Shown here piece after piece: positions 1 to 6,928 of a DNA stretch of 23,450 bases. This DNA is from CAZJRQ01 sp964548535. Lineage in GTDB: Bacteria; Bacillota; Clostridia; Oscillospirales; Ruminococcaceae. The stretch is taken from positions 1 to 23,450 of the forward strand of contig CAZJRQ010000034.1 in assembly GCA_964548535.1 (NCBI GenBank). Direction: 5' to 3'. Numbering within the stretch: position 1 is the stretch's first letter; the number at the start of each line of letters is the position of its first letter. The notes below the pieces were generated by a model. The model was not told the origin of the DNA, ran no database searches, and was given only the letters and a program-made list of their open reading frames with translations. The position numbers and the translations under genes are program-made.

Positions 1-2498
1 AGTGACGATTCACTGTTTATTTCTTCCCAGTCAAGCAAACTGTCTTTATCGGTATCTGCGGGACTATTTGGTGAAAGCTTATCATCAAGTGTTACAGTTT
101 TTAAATTTGTTCCTAAAACTATGTTATAGCTTTTTGGAGTTTGATTTTCCCATTCGCAAATAAATCCATTAACACCCGGCACACTAACTAAGTAATCATT
201 CCACTTTCCAAATGTTCCCCAAGGTTGCGCAACTTTAAGCATTCCTAAATAGTTTTCAGTGTTTCCATAACTTGAATCAGGTTGATTTTTTCCCCAATTG
301 GTGTAAACAAAATCTTCTCCTGTTACCCATTCCCAATTACCTGTTCTCTCTATGTCTGAAGCGCCAATCCAGTAAGCTGAGCCGGATTGTGATATTAAAA
401 AGCTTTCAATTGCATTCTGTTCTTCCTGTGAGGTGATTGTAGCCAAATGACCTCCCATCAATTCACAGATTATTTTTGCATTAGTCCAAGAAGAAACATT
501 GCTTCCAGCGTAAAAACCATAAGTATGACCGTTAAAATCATATTTTTTTATTTCATTCTCAATGCTAGCTGTGTTAAATTGACTAGAAACACTTCTAAGT
601 GCTTGTGTTTCACCTGTAACTTCATAACCTAAATCATTAAACCATGTAGATAAATCAAAAAGACAATAAGTACCTAGCTCATCTGTTTCACATGATATGG
701 TGTTATTTTCAACATCATAACGTGTTTCAACTGGTAAAAGAGTATTGATATCTTCATAAAATTTGAATACTTGATATTTTTTTATTCCATTAAGTTCATT
801 TGTGTATTCAGAATAGTTGTTATCATTATTAATGTATTCATTCTTTATCTTAAAGTTTAACACAACTTTACTAATATTGCAAGTACTATCGCAAATTAAT
901 TCTGGAGCAGTTCCAAGCATTGCTGAATTCGCTATTGCATTTGCATATCCAGTTTCACCTGCTTGAAGATTGCCTTCAACGTATCCAGTTGATTCAACTT
1001 CGATTGAAAGTTCATAAGGACTGTCTTCTGTATTTATTTGAGAAAGAACAGGACTTTCAGCTGAAATATTTTGATTCGATACATATTCTGCATCAGGGTA
1101 GCCAAAAGTTTCAGGGTCTAGAGGATCTAGTCCGATTTTTAGCTCATCACCGTCTTTAATTCCGTCATCATCAGTGTCAGCCTTTAGCGGATCAGTTCCA
1201 TAAACATTAACTTCATCACCATCTGATAGACCATCTCCGTCAGTATCAGCTTTTTGCGGATCTGTGCCAAGTTCAATTTCTTCTCTGTTTGAAAGACCGT
1301 CACCGTCTGAATCTGCATCAGCATCTGAAACACCTTCTGTAACAGAGTCGTATTTTAATGGATCAGTACCTGTAATATATACTTCTTCATAATCGGTAAG
1401 TCCATCTCCGTCAGTGTCAGGATTATTAATATCTGTACCAATCATTATCTCATAAATATCAGGTAATCCGTCTCCATCACTATCAAGAAAAGCAGGTTCA
1501 TATCCGTTTTCTGTCTTATTAACAACAAAAGGTACTGATTCAACTACTTTACCATCTTTAGTAGTAAGTGCAACCTTGAAATATTTAGTTTCAAAATCTT
1601 CAGTAATTACATACTGATACGTAGTTTCATCAGAAGGAACTACAGCTTCTGAAACGTAATTTTCATTATTATTTGAACTGAAAATTTCAAAATCACTGTC
1701 AGTATAATCTGTATACCATTTAATATCTATGCTGTTTTCTTCATTGTTATACTCACCCATAGCGTAGATAAAAATATCATCCATGGCTATTTCGGTTTCA
1801 GTACCAACAAATTCAGCCATATTATGATTATAGTTAATATTCACATTAGAGCAGTCAATAGTGATATTTTGAGCGATAATAACGCTGCCAAGAGTTAAGT
1901 TATCAGCCTTAATTTCAACGTCACCATATGGAGCGTAAATTAAGCCGTTAAGATTTACATTTGTACTGTCAATAACAATATTTCCTATATCAGAACATAT
2001 TACTGAATTATTTGAGTTTATCACTTCGCCATTTAAAGTGATATCATTTAAAGCCTTAATTCCAGCATTTAATGAGATATTACCTGATAATTCAGCTTGT
2101 CCTTGAATTTTAAATGGATTATCAATGTTAATATTGATATCATCACATTTATAATCTTCAGAATAAAGCTGAACATTTTCACCTGAGAAATATGCGTTAT
2201 CAATCTTATTAATAATGTAAATCATCTGTTCGTTTGCATTTTCTTTTTTAGCACCATTAATGTTAGGATATTCTGCGGTAGTTTTAATAGTGCCGTTTGT
2301 AGCGATATCGCCATTAGCAGTCAAATAGGAACTGTTAATGGTTATTGCCCCATCTTTGTTTGATCCAGCAAACAAAGCATACGGATACTTATCCCCCTCA
2401 GCCGATACTGGCATACTTGACAGCAAAGTTGATGTCATAGCACAAGCCAGAAACCCTGAAAGAAATCGCTTTAAACTAGGTAATTTCTTGCTTTTCAT
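1..2498 (-). CDS. Large secreted surface protein with thrombospondin type 3 repeats and a C-type lectin domain (C-terminus outside window)
   Basis: The frame is open from the ATG at 2498 to the left edge (832 codons, no stop), so the protein is truncated by the window. GGAGG lies 9 bases before the ATG. Residues 1-33 form a signal peptide (basic KSKK start, hydrophobic core, PVSA before EGD). Residues about 35-245 are a repetitive beta-rich region containing phrases such as IYAPYGDVEIKADNLTLGS. About 250-325 resemble a fibronectin type III fold. About 335-460 carry acidic DxDxDG calcium-binding thrombospondin type 3 repeats, at least four. About 480-630 are an unassigned domain. About 653-785 match a C-type lectin domain (WIGASD, NWEWVTGE, NWGKNQPD, KWND, GFICEWE). 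A further DTDKDSLLDWEE repeat begins near 811. A secreted, probably surface-attached, adhesive or carbohydrate/protein-binding role is inference. No sorting signal can be seen because the end is missing. Confidence 0.85.
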   Translation of the reverse strand, partial: MKSKKLPSLKRFLSGFLACAMTSTLLSSMPVSAEGDKYPYALFAGSNKDGAITINSSYLTANGDIATNGTIKTTAEYPNINGAKKENANEQMIYIINKIDNAYFSGENVQLYSEDYKCDDININIDNPFKIQGQAELSGNISLNAGIKALNDITLNGEVINSNNSVICSDIGNIVIDSTNVNLNGLIYAPYGDVEIKADNLTLGSVIIAQNITIDCSNVNINYNHNMAEFVGTETEIAMDDIFIYAMGEYNNEENSIDIKWYTDYTDSDFEIFSSNNNENYVSEAVVPSDETTYQYVITEDFETKYFKVALTTKDGKVVESVPFVVNKTENGYEPAFLDSDGDGLPDIYEIMIGTDINNPDTDGDGLTDYEEVYITGTDPLKYDSVTEGVSDADADSDGDGLSNREEIELGTDPQKADTDGDGLSDGDEVNVYGTDPLKADTDDDGIKDGDELKIGLDPLDPETFGYPDAEYVSNQNISAESPVLSQINTEDSPYELSIEVESTGYVEGNLQAGETGYANAIANSAMLGTAPELICDSTCNISKVVLNFKIKNEYINNDNNYSEYTNELNGIKKYQVFKFYEDINTLLPVETRYDVENNTISCETDELGTYCLFDLSTWFNDLGYEVTGETQALRSVSSQFNTASIENEIKKYDFNGHTYGFYAGSNVSSWTNAKIICELMGGHLATITSQEEQNAIESFLISQSGSAYWIGASDIERTGNWEWVTGEDFVYTNWGKNQPDSSYGNTENYLGMLKVAQPWGTFGKWNDYLVSVPGVNGFICEWENQTPKSYNIVLGTNLKTVTLDDKLSPNSPADTDKDSLLDWEEINSESS

Positions 2499-2512
2499 TT
2501 TTTTCGACCTCC

Positions 2513-2551
2513 ATATTTAGTATGTATATTTAATATATACATACTAAATAT
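2513..2551. repeat. Perfect 17-bp inverted repeat between promoter and ribosome binding site
   Basis: Arms ATATTTAGTATGTATAT (2513-2529) and its exact reverse complement (2535-2551) flank a 5-base TTAAT spacer. The element overlaps the -10 box and predicted start site and touches the GGAGG at 2508-2512. It could be a repressor operator on DNA or a 5' stem-loop in the mRNA; the sequence alone does not decide between them. Confidence 0.75.
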
Positions 2552-2575
2552 ATCATTAAACAACATAAAATGCAA
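2547..2575 (-). promoter_or_regulatory. Promoter of the surface protein gene
   Basis: On the minus strand, TTGCAT (2570-2575) and TATATT (2547-2552) are separated by exactly 17 bp. The predicted start near 2540 gives a leader of about 40 bases to the ATG at 2498. The -10 box overlaps the outer edge of a long inverted repeat. Confidence 0.6.
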
Positions 2576-2925
2576 TGTTTTACATGGTTAATTTATCTTA
2601 TTTAGGATATACTCCAATATACGGTGTCGTAAAATGTCGATAATTATAACAAATTACAATAATAAACATATAGTTATTGTAATATAGTTTATGTTTCTAA
2701 ATTTTGCTATTACTCAACTGTTACCATACAACTTGGATCTTCATATATAGTTGTCTTTACTATTGTGTAATAAATTATATTTTTAACTTGTAAACTTAGG
2801 GCAACTTTAGGACAACTATGTGCTTGAAAGTTGTCCTGGATTAGTAAAGGCTAGAAAAATTCAATGGTTGTAAACTACGTATTATCGGGATTTGCCTAAC
2901 TGGGTTTACGTCTAAAATTTAATAT
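2576..2925. other. Non-coding AT-rich stretch between the ssrA terminator and the surface gene promoter
   Basis: No convincing open reading frame on either strand. It contains an inverted repeat with 10-bp arms (ATTACAATAA at 2653-2662 and TTATTGTAAT at 2674-2683) and a cluster of GACAACT-type repeats at 2747-2837, listed separately. The rest shows no recognisable element. Confidence 0.6.
2747..2837. repeat. Cluster of four short related repeats (GACAACTWT type)
   Basis: Two 11-bp units stand in perfect tandem, AGGGCAACTTT (2798-2808) and AGGACAACTAT (2809-2819). An inverted copy, AAAGTTGTCCT, is at 2827-2837, and a shorter inverted copy, ATAGTTGTC, at 2747-2755. The 2809-2837 pair can also form a hairpin with 9-bp arms. 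The grouping in direct and inverted orientation near the 3' end of ssrA is reminiscent of recombinase arm sites, but no integrase gene is present. Confidence 0.5.
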
Positions 2926-2963
2926 AAAAAAAGACTGGAGACACAAGTCTTCAGTCTTTTTTT
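2926..2963 (-). terminator. Rho-independent terminator after ssrA (symmetrical)
   Basis: A 12-bp stem (2931-2942 with 2947-2958, one G-T pair) closes an ACAA loop and is flanked by A-runs on the left and T-runs on the right, so it could act in both directions. In the minus direction it lies about 75 bases beyond the mature tmRNA 3' end, so the trailer must be processed. Confidence 0.85.
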
Positions 2964-3037
2964 AATGCTCGTATTTAACTACGATACCAAACACTCCTAA
3001 AGTTACGAAAATAATTGGTGTTCGGTTTATACCTAAA

Positions 3038-3398
3038 TGGTGGAGGCGAGGAGAGTCGAACTCCTGTCCGAAAACCCATCCCCACGAATTTCTACGAGTG
3101 TAGTTTGTTATCTTGGATTGCTCCGCTTCCCTCGAAAACAAGCAAACAAACACGCTTGAAATGTCAGTAGCCTGAAATACATCAATTAGGTTACAGGCTT
3201 AACCTAACGACGTTCACCACTAATCGACGCCCAAACTCAAGCCGTGGTACTCAAGAGCAGGACGAGCGCTGACTAAGCAGCAGCTAGTTCAAAATTATTG
3301 TTGTCGTTTAATTTTAAAAACGTGCGACGTTTAAAGAGAGTTCGCTCCTCTACTCGCTTATCGTGCTTCAAAATCCCCGTCGAAACCTTTACGCCCCC
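3038..3398 (-). ncRNA. ssrA: Transfer-messenger RNA (tmRNA)
   Basis: tmRNA rescues stalled ribosomes with SmpB by adding a degradation tag. The 5' end reads GGGGGCGTAAAGGTTTCGAC and the 3' end GAGTTCGACTCTCCTCGCC followed by TCCACCA. GGGGGCG pairs with CGCCTCC to form the acceptor stem, and the T-arm sequence GTTCGACTC is intact. The 361-base length is normal. An internal reading frame ends in NNNFELAAA and TAG (about 3257-3295). Its resume codon is uncertain: a GCA read at the usual spacing meets a stop at once, whereas GAC after the ATTAAAC motif gives DNNNFELAAA. CCA is encoded. The gene lies 46 bases downstream of smpB, its functional partner. Confidence 0.95.
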
Positions 3399-3405
3399 AT
3401 ATAGA

Positions 3406-3411
3406 ATAATA
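3406..3411 (-). promoter_or_regulatory. Possible ssrA -10 box
   Basis: TATTAT lies 8 to 13 bases before the tmRNA 5' end. The -35 candidate (TTCAAG, 18 bp upstream, inside the end of smpB) is poor. ssrA may also be read from the smpB promoter and processed. Confidence 0.4.
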
Positions 3412-3444
3412 TAGAGTGGTAGGTGATTTCTTGAAATTTAAAAC

Positions 3445-3915
3445 CTACCTGTTTCGCTCTTTCATAGCTCTGTCAATATCCCTAGCTGCAGCCTTTTTAG
3501 CCATGTCATCACGCTTGTCATGTAGCTTTTTACCCTTGCAAACACCAAGAGCAAGCTTAACTCTGCTTCCTTTAAAATATAAAGCCAGCGGAATCAAAGT
3601 CAAACCCTCTTGCTTAACCTGTCCATAAAGTCTATCAATCTCACGCTTGTGCATTAGCAGTTTTCTAACCCTAATTGGATCACGGTTGAAAATATTGCCC
3701 ATCTCATACGGTGAAATATGCATTCCCTTAACCCACATTTCTCCGTCATCAATACTGCACCAACTATCCTTTAAATTAACATTACCATTGCGAATCGACT
3801 TCACTTCAGTACCAACCAGCTCAATTCCACACTCAATTTGCTCTAGGACAAAATAATCATGCCTCGCTTTGCGATTGTCAGCAATCTGCTTTGTACCCTT
3901 TTTATCAATAGCCAT
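3445..3915 (-). CDS. smpB: SsrA-binding protein SmpB
   Basis: SmpB (156 residues, normal length) binds the tRNA-like part of tmRNA and fills the decoding site of stalled ribosomes. Family features are visible: an N-terminal KQIADNRKARHDYFVLEQIECGI strand, GTEVKSIRNGNVNLKDS, the HISPYE(M)GN segment, RVRKLLMHKREI, the GLTLIPLALYFKGSRVKLALGVCKGKKLHDKR core, and a basic C-terminal tail ending RAMKERNR. The ATG at 3915 is chosen because GGAGG lies 7 bases upstream; the longer frame to 4026 would run through the ribosome binding site and promoter. It precedes ssrA in the same direction, a common clostridial arrangement. Confidence 0.97.
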   Translation of the reverse strand: MAIDKKGTKQIADNRKARHDYFVLEQIECGIELVGTEVKSIRNGNVNLKDSWCSIDDGEMWVKGMHISPYEMGNIFNRDPIRVRKLLMHKREIDRLYGQVKQEGLTLIPLALYFKGSRVKLALGVCKGKKLHDKRDDMAKKAAARDIDRAMKERNR

Positions 3916-3946
3916 GTTAGCACCTCCATTCATAATCGTAACAATT

Positions 3947-3975
3947 ATTATATCACTATTTTCCCTGTGTGTCAA
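3947..3975 (-). promoter_or_regulatory. Consensus sigma-A promoter of smpB
   Basis: TTGACA (3970-3975) and TATAAT (3947-3952) are both perfect and separated by 17 bp. The predicted start is about 25 bases before the smpB ATG. This is the strongest promoter match in the window. Confidence 0.9.
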
Positions 3976-4308
3976 GGTCTTTTTAGCGTTTTTTAAAAAT
4001 GAAATTACAATATAAAATGTCCGCAAAAATTAAAGTGACAAATTAAATGTTTTTAACATAGCTTTTTATGAAAATCAACAAAATATACGTCGTAAATGAT
4101 TGTTAATCCAGCCTTCAATACGTTTGCAAATTTCTTAATACATTTACAAATGTCACAGCATTTAGAAATAAAATACCAATCAACTTATTGCACATTCGTT
4201 GTCATCCCTTTCGCATGAACTATAGGAATTCGCATAATACTTAGTAGCTTTAGTTTATTCTTTTTAACTTTATCTAATATTTGGGGTTCAAACTACTTTT
4301 ATATTTAC
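3976..4308. other. Non-coding spacer upstream of the smpB promoter
   Basis: AT-rich with no credible gene on either strand. I see no hairpin, repeat or RNA motif in it. It separates the smpB-ssrA unit from the terminator of the preceding gene. Confidence 0.6.
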
Positions 4309-4342
4309 ACAAAATAAAACGCATGACATATAATCATGCGTT
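4309..4342 (-). terminator. Terminator of the cysteine-rich protein gene
   Basis: On the minus strand AACGCATGA (4334-4342) and TCATGCGTT (4318-4326) form a perfect 9-bp stem with a 7-base loop, followed by TTATTTTGT. It begins about 20 bases after the stop codon at 4363. Confidence 0.85.
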
Positions 4343-4362
4343 AAATACTTCATATGTGTATT

Positions 4363-5256
4363 TTATTCACAATCTTCGCTCACGCCAACCATCGGCATAT
4401 TGTTATTACAGCAAGAGCTCTTTGAATTCTCACAATCTAAGCTCTTTGGGAAGAACTCATTTGTTGGGAACTTAATCTTCTCAAACAATTCGCAAGGGCT
4501 ATCTGTATTGCTTGAGCACTCCTTCTGAGGTATGCAATAATCATAAGCAGGGATTAGAATTGATACCTCGCGCTGTAGCTGGACAATGGCAAACATACCG
4601 ATTGTAACAAGCACTGTCTTTCCAAATCCATGTGGTGGCTTTGGTGGTTTTGGCTTTGGTTTGCAATCCTTATCATCAAAGTCATCTTCATCACAGCAAT
4701 CATGATGCTTTGGTGGGCAAGGTGGTGGACATGGGCATGGGAATGGTGGGCATGGTGGGCATGGCGGACATTTGTTGACTAGTTTTGTGTCTAGGCAAAT
4801 AGGATCAACAACGCTCACTGTTGCTCGTGGCAGATTAGTAAAGCAGCAGCCATTTACTACAGGTGTACTGACCTGGTCAGAACTGAAATGCTTAGTATTA
4901 CCGTCACTACCGAATAGAATTACCTTTTTGTTGAATACTGCTGTTCCAGAAATAAAAACTGGCTTCTTGCTAGAATTCTCAAACACTTCAAGGTCAATTT
5001 TAAATGTGTAAGTAAGATCTACTGTGAAAAATCCCTTATTAAATGGTACGGGATCAATCTGGAAAGTTGTGTTAATCACCTCAACACATTTTGTTTTAAT
5101 GAAACTAGCACGATCAATTAACATCTGATCACCTGGTGAGTTAAAGTTGACTGTCAAATCCTCAAGGCAATCTTGAGAAGAACACGAATCAAAAACTCTC
5201 ATAGCCTCAATGCAGACAGCTTCCTTAAAGCAGTTGTTTTGTTTCAAATCGCTCAT
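4363..5256 (-). CDS. Cysteine-rich protein of unknown function with Pro/Cys-rich insert
   Basis: 297 residues with 24 cysteines and AGGAGG before the ATG. The N-terminal part (residues 9-160) starts with KEAVCIEAMRVFDSCSSQDC and alternates hydrophobic and polar residues like a beta-rich domain. Residues 163-182 are a cluster of Cys and Pro, 185-198 an HHDCC plus acidic stretch, and 199-208 a Lys/Pro run. The C-terminal part (211-297) contains VLVTIGMFAIVQLQRE, IPAYDYCIPQKEC and PCELFEKIKFPTNEFFP. I recall similar uncharacterised proteins in clostridia with the EAVCI..RV(F/Y)DSC start and a PAYDxCxPxKEC end, so the Pro/Cys segment looks like an insert between two conserved halves. There is no signal peptide or clear membrane helix. 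A spore-coat or metal-binding role is possible but unproven. It stands alone with its own terminator. Confidence 0.85.
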   Translation of the reverse strand: MSDLKQNNCFKEAVCIEAMRVFDSCSSQDCLEDLTVNFNSPGDQMLIDRASFIKTKCVEVINTTFQIDPVPFNKGFFTVDLTYTFKIDLEVFENSSKKPVFISGTAVFNKKVILFGSDGNTKHFSSDQVSTPVVNGCCFTNLPRATVSVVDPICLDTKLVNKCPPCPPCPPFPCPCPPPCPPKHHDCCDEDDFDDKDCKPKPKPPKPPHGFGKTVLVTIGMFAIVQLQREVSILIPAYDYCIPQKECSSNTDSPCELFEKIKFPTNEFFPKSLDCENSKSSCCNNNMPMVGVSEDCE

Positions 5257-5286
5257 AAAAAAATCCTCCTGACTAATTTAAGATCA

Positions 5287-5299
5287 AGGCAAATTGCCT
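5287..5299. promoter_or_regulatory. Short palindrome upstream of the cysteine-rich protein gene
   Basis: AGGCAAATTGCCT has perfect 6-bp arms around one base, about 30 bases before the ATG at 5256. No convincing sigma-A promoter was found between here and the his terminator. An operator function is only a possibility. Confidence 0.3.
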
Positions 5300-5361
5300 A
5301 AAGTAATTTTATACTTCACTTTATCATATTCAGTTTTAGCTAGGAGTGTGACGATTTTTTA

Positions 5362-5408
5362 TAAAAAAATAAAAGAAACAGAAAAAAATCATGTTTTCTC
5401 TGCTTCTT
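5362..5408 (-). terminator. Terminator of the histidine operon
   Basis: On the minus strand AAGAAGCAGAGAAAA (5394-5408) pairs with TTTTTTCTGTTTCTT (5373-5387), with two G-T pairs, and is followed by a T-rich run. It begins about 18 bases after the hisE stop. Confidence 0.75.
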
Positions 5409-5425
5409 ATGTTAAAAATAGCTTA

Positions 5426-5749
5426 TTAAGTGTTCTTGTCAACAACATGGAAATTCTTTAAATTACCTGTTTTATTGTGTCTTTCTTCAAGGACAGACTC
5501 AACCTCACTCCAAGGCAAATCCTGCTCAACACACATAACCATTAGATGATAAAGCAGGTCAGCAACCTCACCTTTAAGCTCATCTTTATCTCTATTTTTA
5601 GCGGCGATAATAGTTTCAGAACTCTCCTCGCCAACCTTTTTCAAAATCTTATCAATACCCTTTTCAAAAAGATAGCAAGTGTACGAACCCTCTTCTTTAG
5701 TATCTTTTCTTGAAAGAACAACCTGTTCCAAATCTAACAATACTGACAT
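5426..5749 (-). CDS. hisE: Phosphoribosyl-ATP pyrophosphatase HisE
   Basis: Hydrolyses phosphoribosyl-ATP to phosphoribosyl-AMP, the second step of histidine synthesis. The 107-residue protein shows the MazG-like four-helix pattern with the acidic metal-binding motifs EESSE (41-45) and ELKGEVADLLYHLMV (57-71). The ATG at 5749 is used because GGAGG lies just upstream and it follows the hisI stop by one base (TAATATG); a longer frame extending into hisI is spurious. HisE and HisI are separate proteins here, not the fused HisIE of many bacteria, but the tight junction implies coupled translation. It is the last gene of the operon. Confidence 0.95.
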   Translation of the reverse strand: MSVLLDLEQVVLSRKDTKEEGSYTCYLFEKGIDKILKKVGEESSETIIAAKNRDKDELKGEVADLLYHLMVMCVEQDLPWSEVESVLEERHNKTGNLKNFHVVDKNT

Positions 5750-5750
5750 A

Positions 5751-6098
5751 TTAGTCCTCCTTATATAATTCATTGAAAAAACAGCTATATTCGCCAGTGT
5801 GACAAGCAACACCTGTCTGCTTAACATTCAAAAGCAATGTATCATTATCGCAATCAGCATATATAGACACAACCTTTTGCAGATGCCCGCTAGTTGCACC
5901 CTTGTTCCAATATTCCTGACGCGAACGGCTCCAATACCACGTGTAGCCTGTTTCCAAAGTCTTTTTCAAGCTTTCTTTATTCATATACGCAAGCATTAAA
6001 ACTGTCTTAGTGTCAACATCAAACGCAATTGCAGGCGTAAGCTCATCTTTTTCAAAATATTTATCCAAATTGTCTATATCAATTTTTATATTACTCAT
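5751..6098 (-). CDS. hisI: Phosphoribosyl-AMP cyclohydrolase HisI
   Basis: Opens the adenine ring of phosphoribosyl-AMP, the third step of histidine synthesis. 115 residues, the normal size of the stand-alone enzyme. Visible motifs are AYMN (37-40), WYWSRSRQEYWNKGATSGH (54-72), the magnesium site ADCDND (81-86) and the zinc cysteines C83, C99 (GVACHTG) and C106 (YSCFF). The start ATG has AAAGGA about 9 bases upstream. A 44-base gap separates it from the ATPase gene before it, and the hisE start follows immediately. Confidence 0.96.
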   Translation of the reverse strand: MSNIKIDIDNLDKYFEKDELTPAIAFDVDTKTVLMLAYMNKESLKKTLETGYTWYWSRSRQEYWNKGATSGHLQKVVSIYADCDNDTLLLNVKQTGVACHTGEYSCFFNELYKED

Positions 6099-6142
6099 TT
6101 TTACTATCCTTTAAAATAATTTTATATTGTATGCAACGTCAT

Positions 6143-6904
6143 CTATTCTTCAAACAAATAATTTATCATCTTATTTGGATTTTCTAAAAAGCTCTTTGTA
6201 ATTTGATAATTCTCAGTATCCTCATAAGATGTTTTTTCTATTATACCATCATGCAGCTGATAAATTTCAGAATTAGGAAATGCAGTCAAAATCGGTGAAT
6301 GAGTTGCAATTATAAACTGAGAACCGTCATTTACCAGCTGATTAATTCTAACTAGCAGTGACATTTGACGTGACGGTGACAAAGCTGCTTCAGGCTCATC
6401 TAAGATATACAATCCATTGCCTCTAAATCGGTTCATTATCAAGGCAAAAAAACTTTCTCCATGTGACTGCTCATGCAGTGAAACTCCACCATATCCCTCT
6501 ATAACTGGTTCATCAAGGGATGGCAAACTATCCATATAATCAATATTTGATGCAACATTATAAAAGCTCTCAGCTCGCAGAAAATATCCGTCTTTAGCCT
6601 TGTTTATTCCCTTTGATACTCTAATATATTTATGCAAATCTGAATGAGTTTGATTAGTTGAAAAAGTAAAATTCTTAGAACCACCCTCTGCATTAAAGCC
6701 GTACGACACTGCCATTGCCTCAAGCAAAGTAGATTTTCCAGAGCCATTTTCTCCAACAAAAAAAGTAACCTTACTACTTAAATCCAAGCCGTCATTTTCA
6801 TAAAGATATTTGATTGCTGGAATTCCCGAAATATAAGAATTATAATTCGGGAAATTAGAAATTTCAATTCTTGATATATAATTCTCAGAAAAAAAGTTAG
6901 TCAT
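6143..6904 (-). CDS. Predicted ABC/AAA-type ATPase inserted in the his operon
   Basis: 253-residue soluble ATPase of the SMC/ABC-like class, similar in layout to stand-alone predicted ATPases often grouped as COG3910 (from memory, not searched). Motifs: Walker A GENGSGKST (51-59), a signature-like LHEQSHGESF (143-152), Walker B LYILDEPEAALS (165-176) and the switch histidine ATHSP (200-204). There is no transmembrane segment, DNA-binding domain or long coiled coil, so it is not a transporter pair or a full SMC protein. The start ATG has only a weak AAAGG about 12 bases away, weaker than the his genes around it. It lies 24 bases after hisF and 44 before hisI, so it should be co-transcribed, yet no histidine step needs it. 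Its substrate and role are unknown. Confidence 0.85.
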   Translation of the reverse strand: MTNFFSENYISRIEISNFPNYNSYISGIPAIKYLYENDGLDLSSKVTFFVGENGSGKSTLLEAMAVSYGFNAEGGSKNFTFSTNQTHSDLHKYIRVSKGINKAKDGYFLRAESFYNVASNIDYMDSLPSLDEPVIEGYGGVSLHEQSHGESFFALIMNRFRGNGLYILDEPEAALSPSRQMSLLVRINQLVNDGSQFIIATHSPILTAFPNSEIYQLHDGIIEKTSYEDTENYQITKSFLENPNKMINYLFEE

Positions 6905-6928
6905 AGAAAATTTAACCTTTAATATATA

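Noticed and set aside
920..1159. Plus-strand open frame of 79 codons
   Set aside because: It lies opposite the calcium-repeat region of the surface protein; leucine/glutamine-rich shadow of the coding strand with no ribosome binding site.
1140..1480. Possible CRISPR-like array because of regularly repeated motifs
   Set aside because: The periodic sequence encodes in-frame DxDxDG calcium-binding repeats with divergent nucleotides; it is protein repetition, not identical DNA repeats with spacers.
3000..3045. Attachment-site duplicate of the ssrA 3' end
   Set aside because: I looked for a second copy of the GTTCGACTCTCC / CTCCACCA end within the window and saw none, so no att pair can be claimed.
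2962..3153. Open frame of 63 codons on the minus strand across the ssrA 3' end
   Set aside because: It reads through the tRNA-like part of tmRNA and its trailer, with no ribosome binding site; the RNA gene explains the sequence.
3916..4026. Longer N-terminal extension of smpB
   Set aside because: It would contain the smpB promoter and the GGAGG; SmpB proteins normally start near MAIDKKG.
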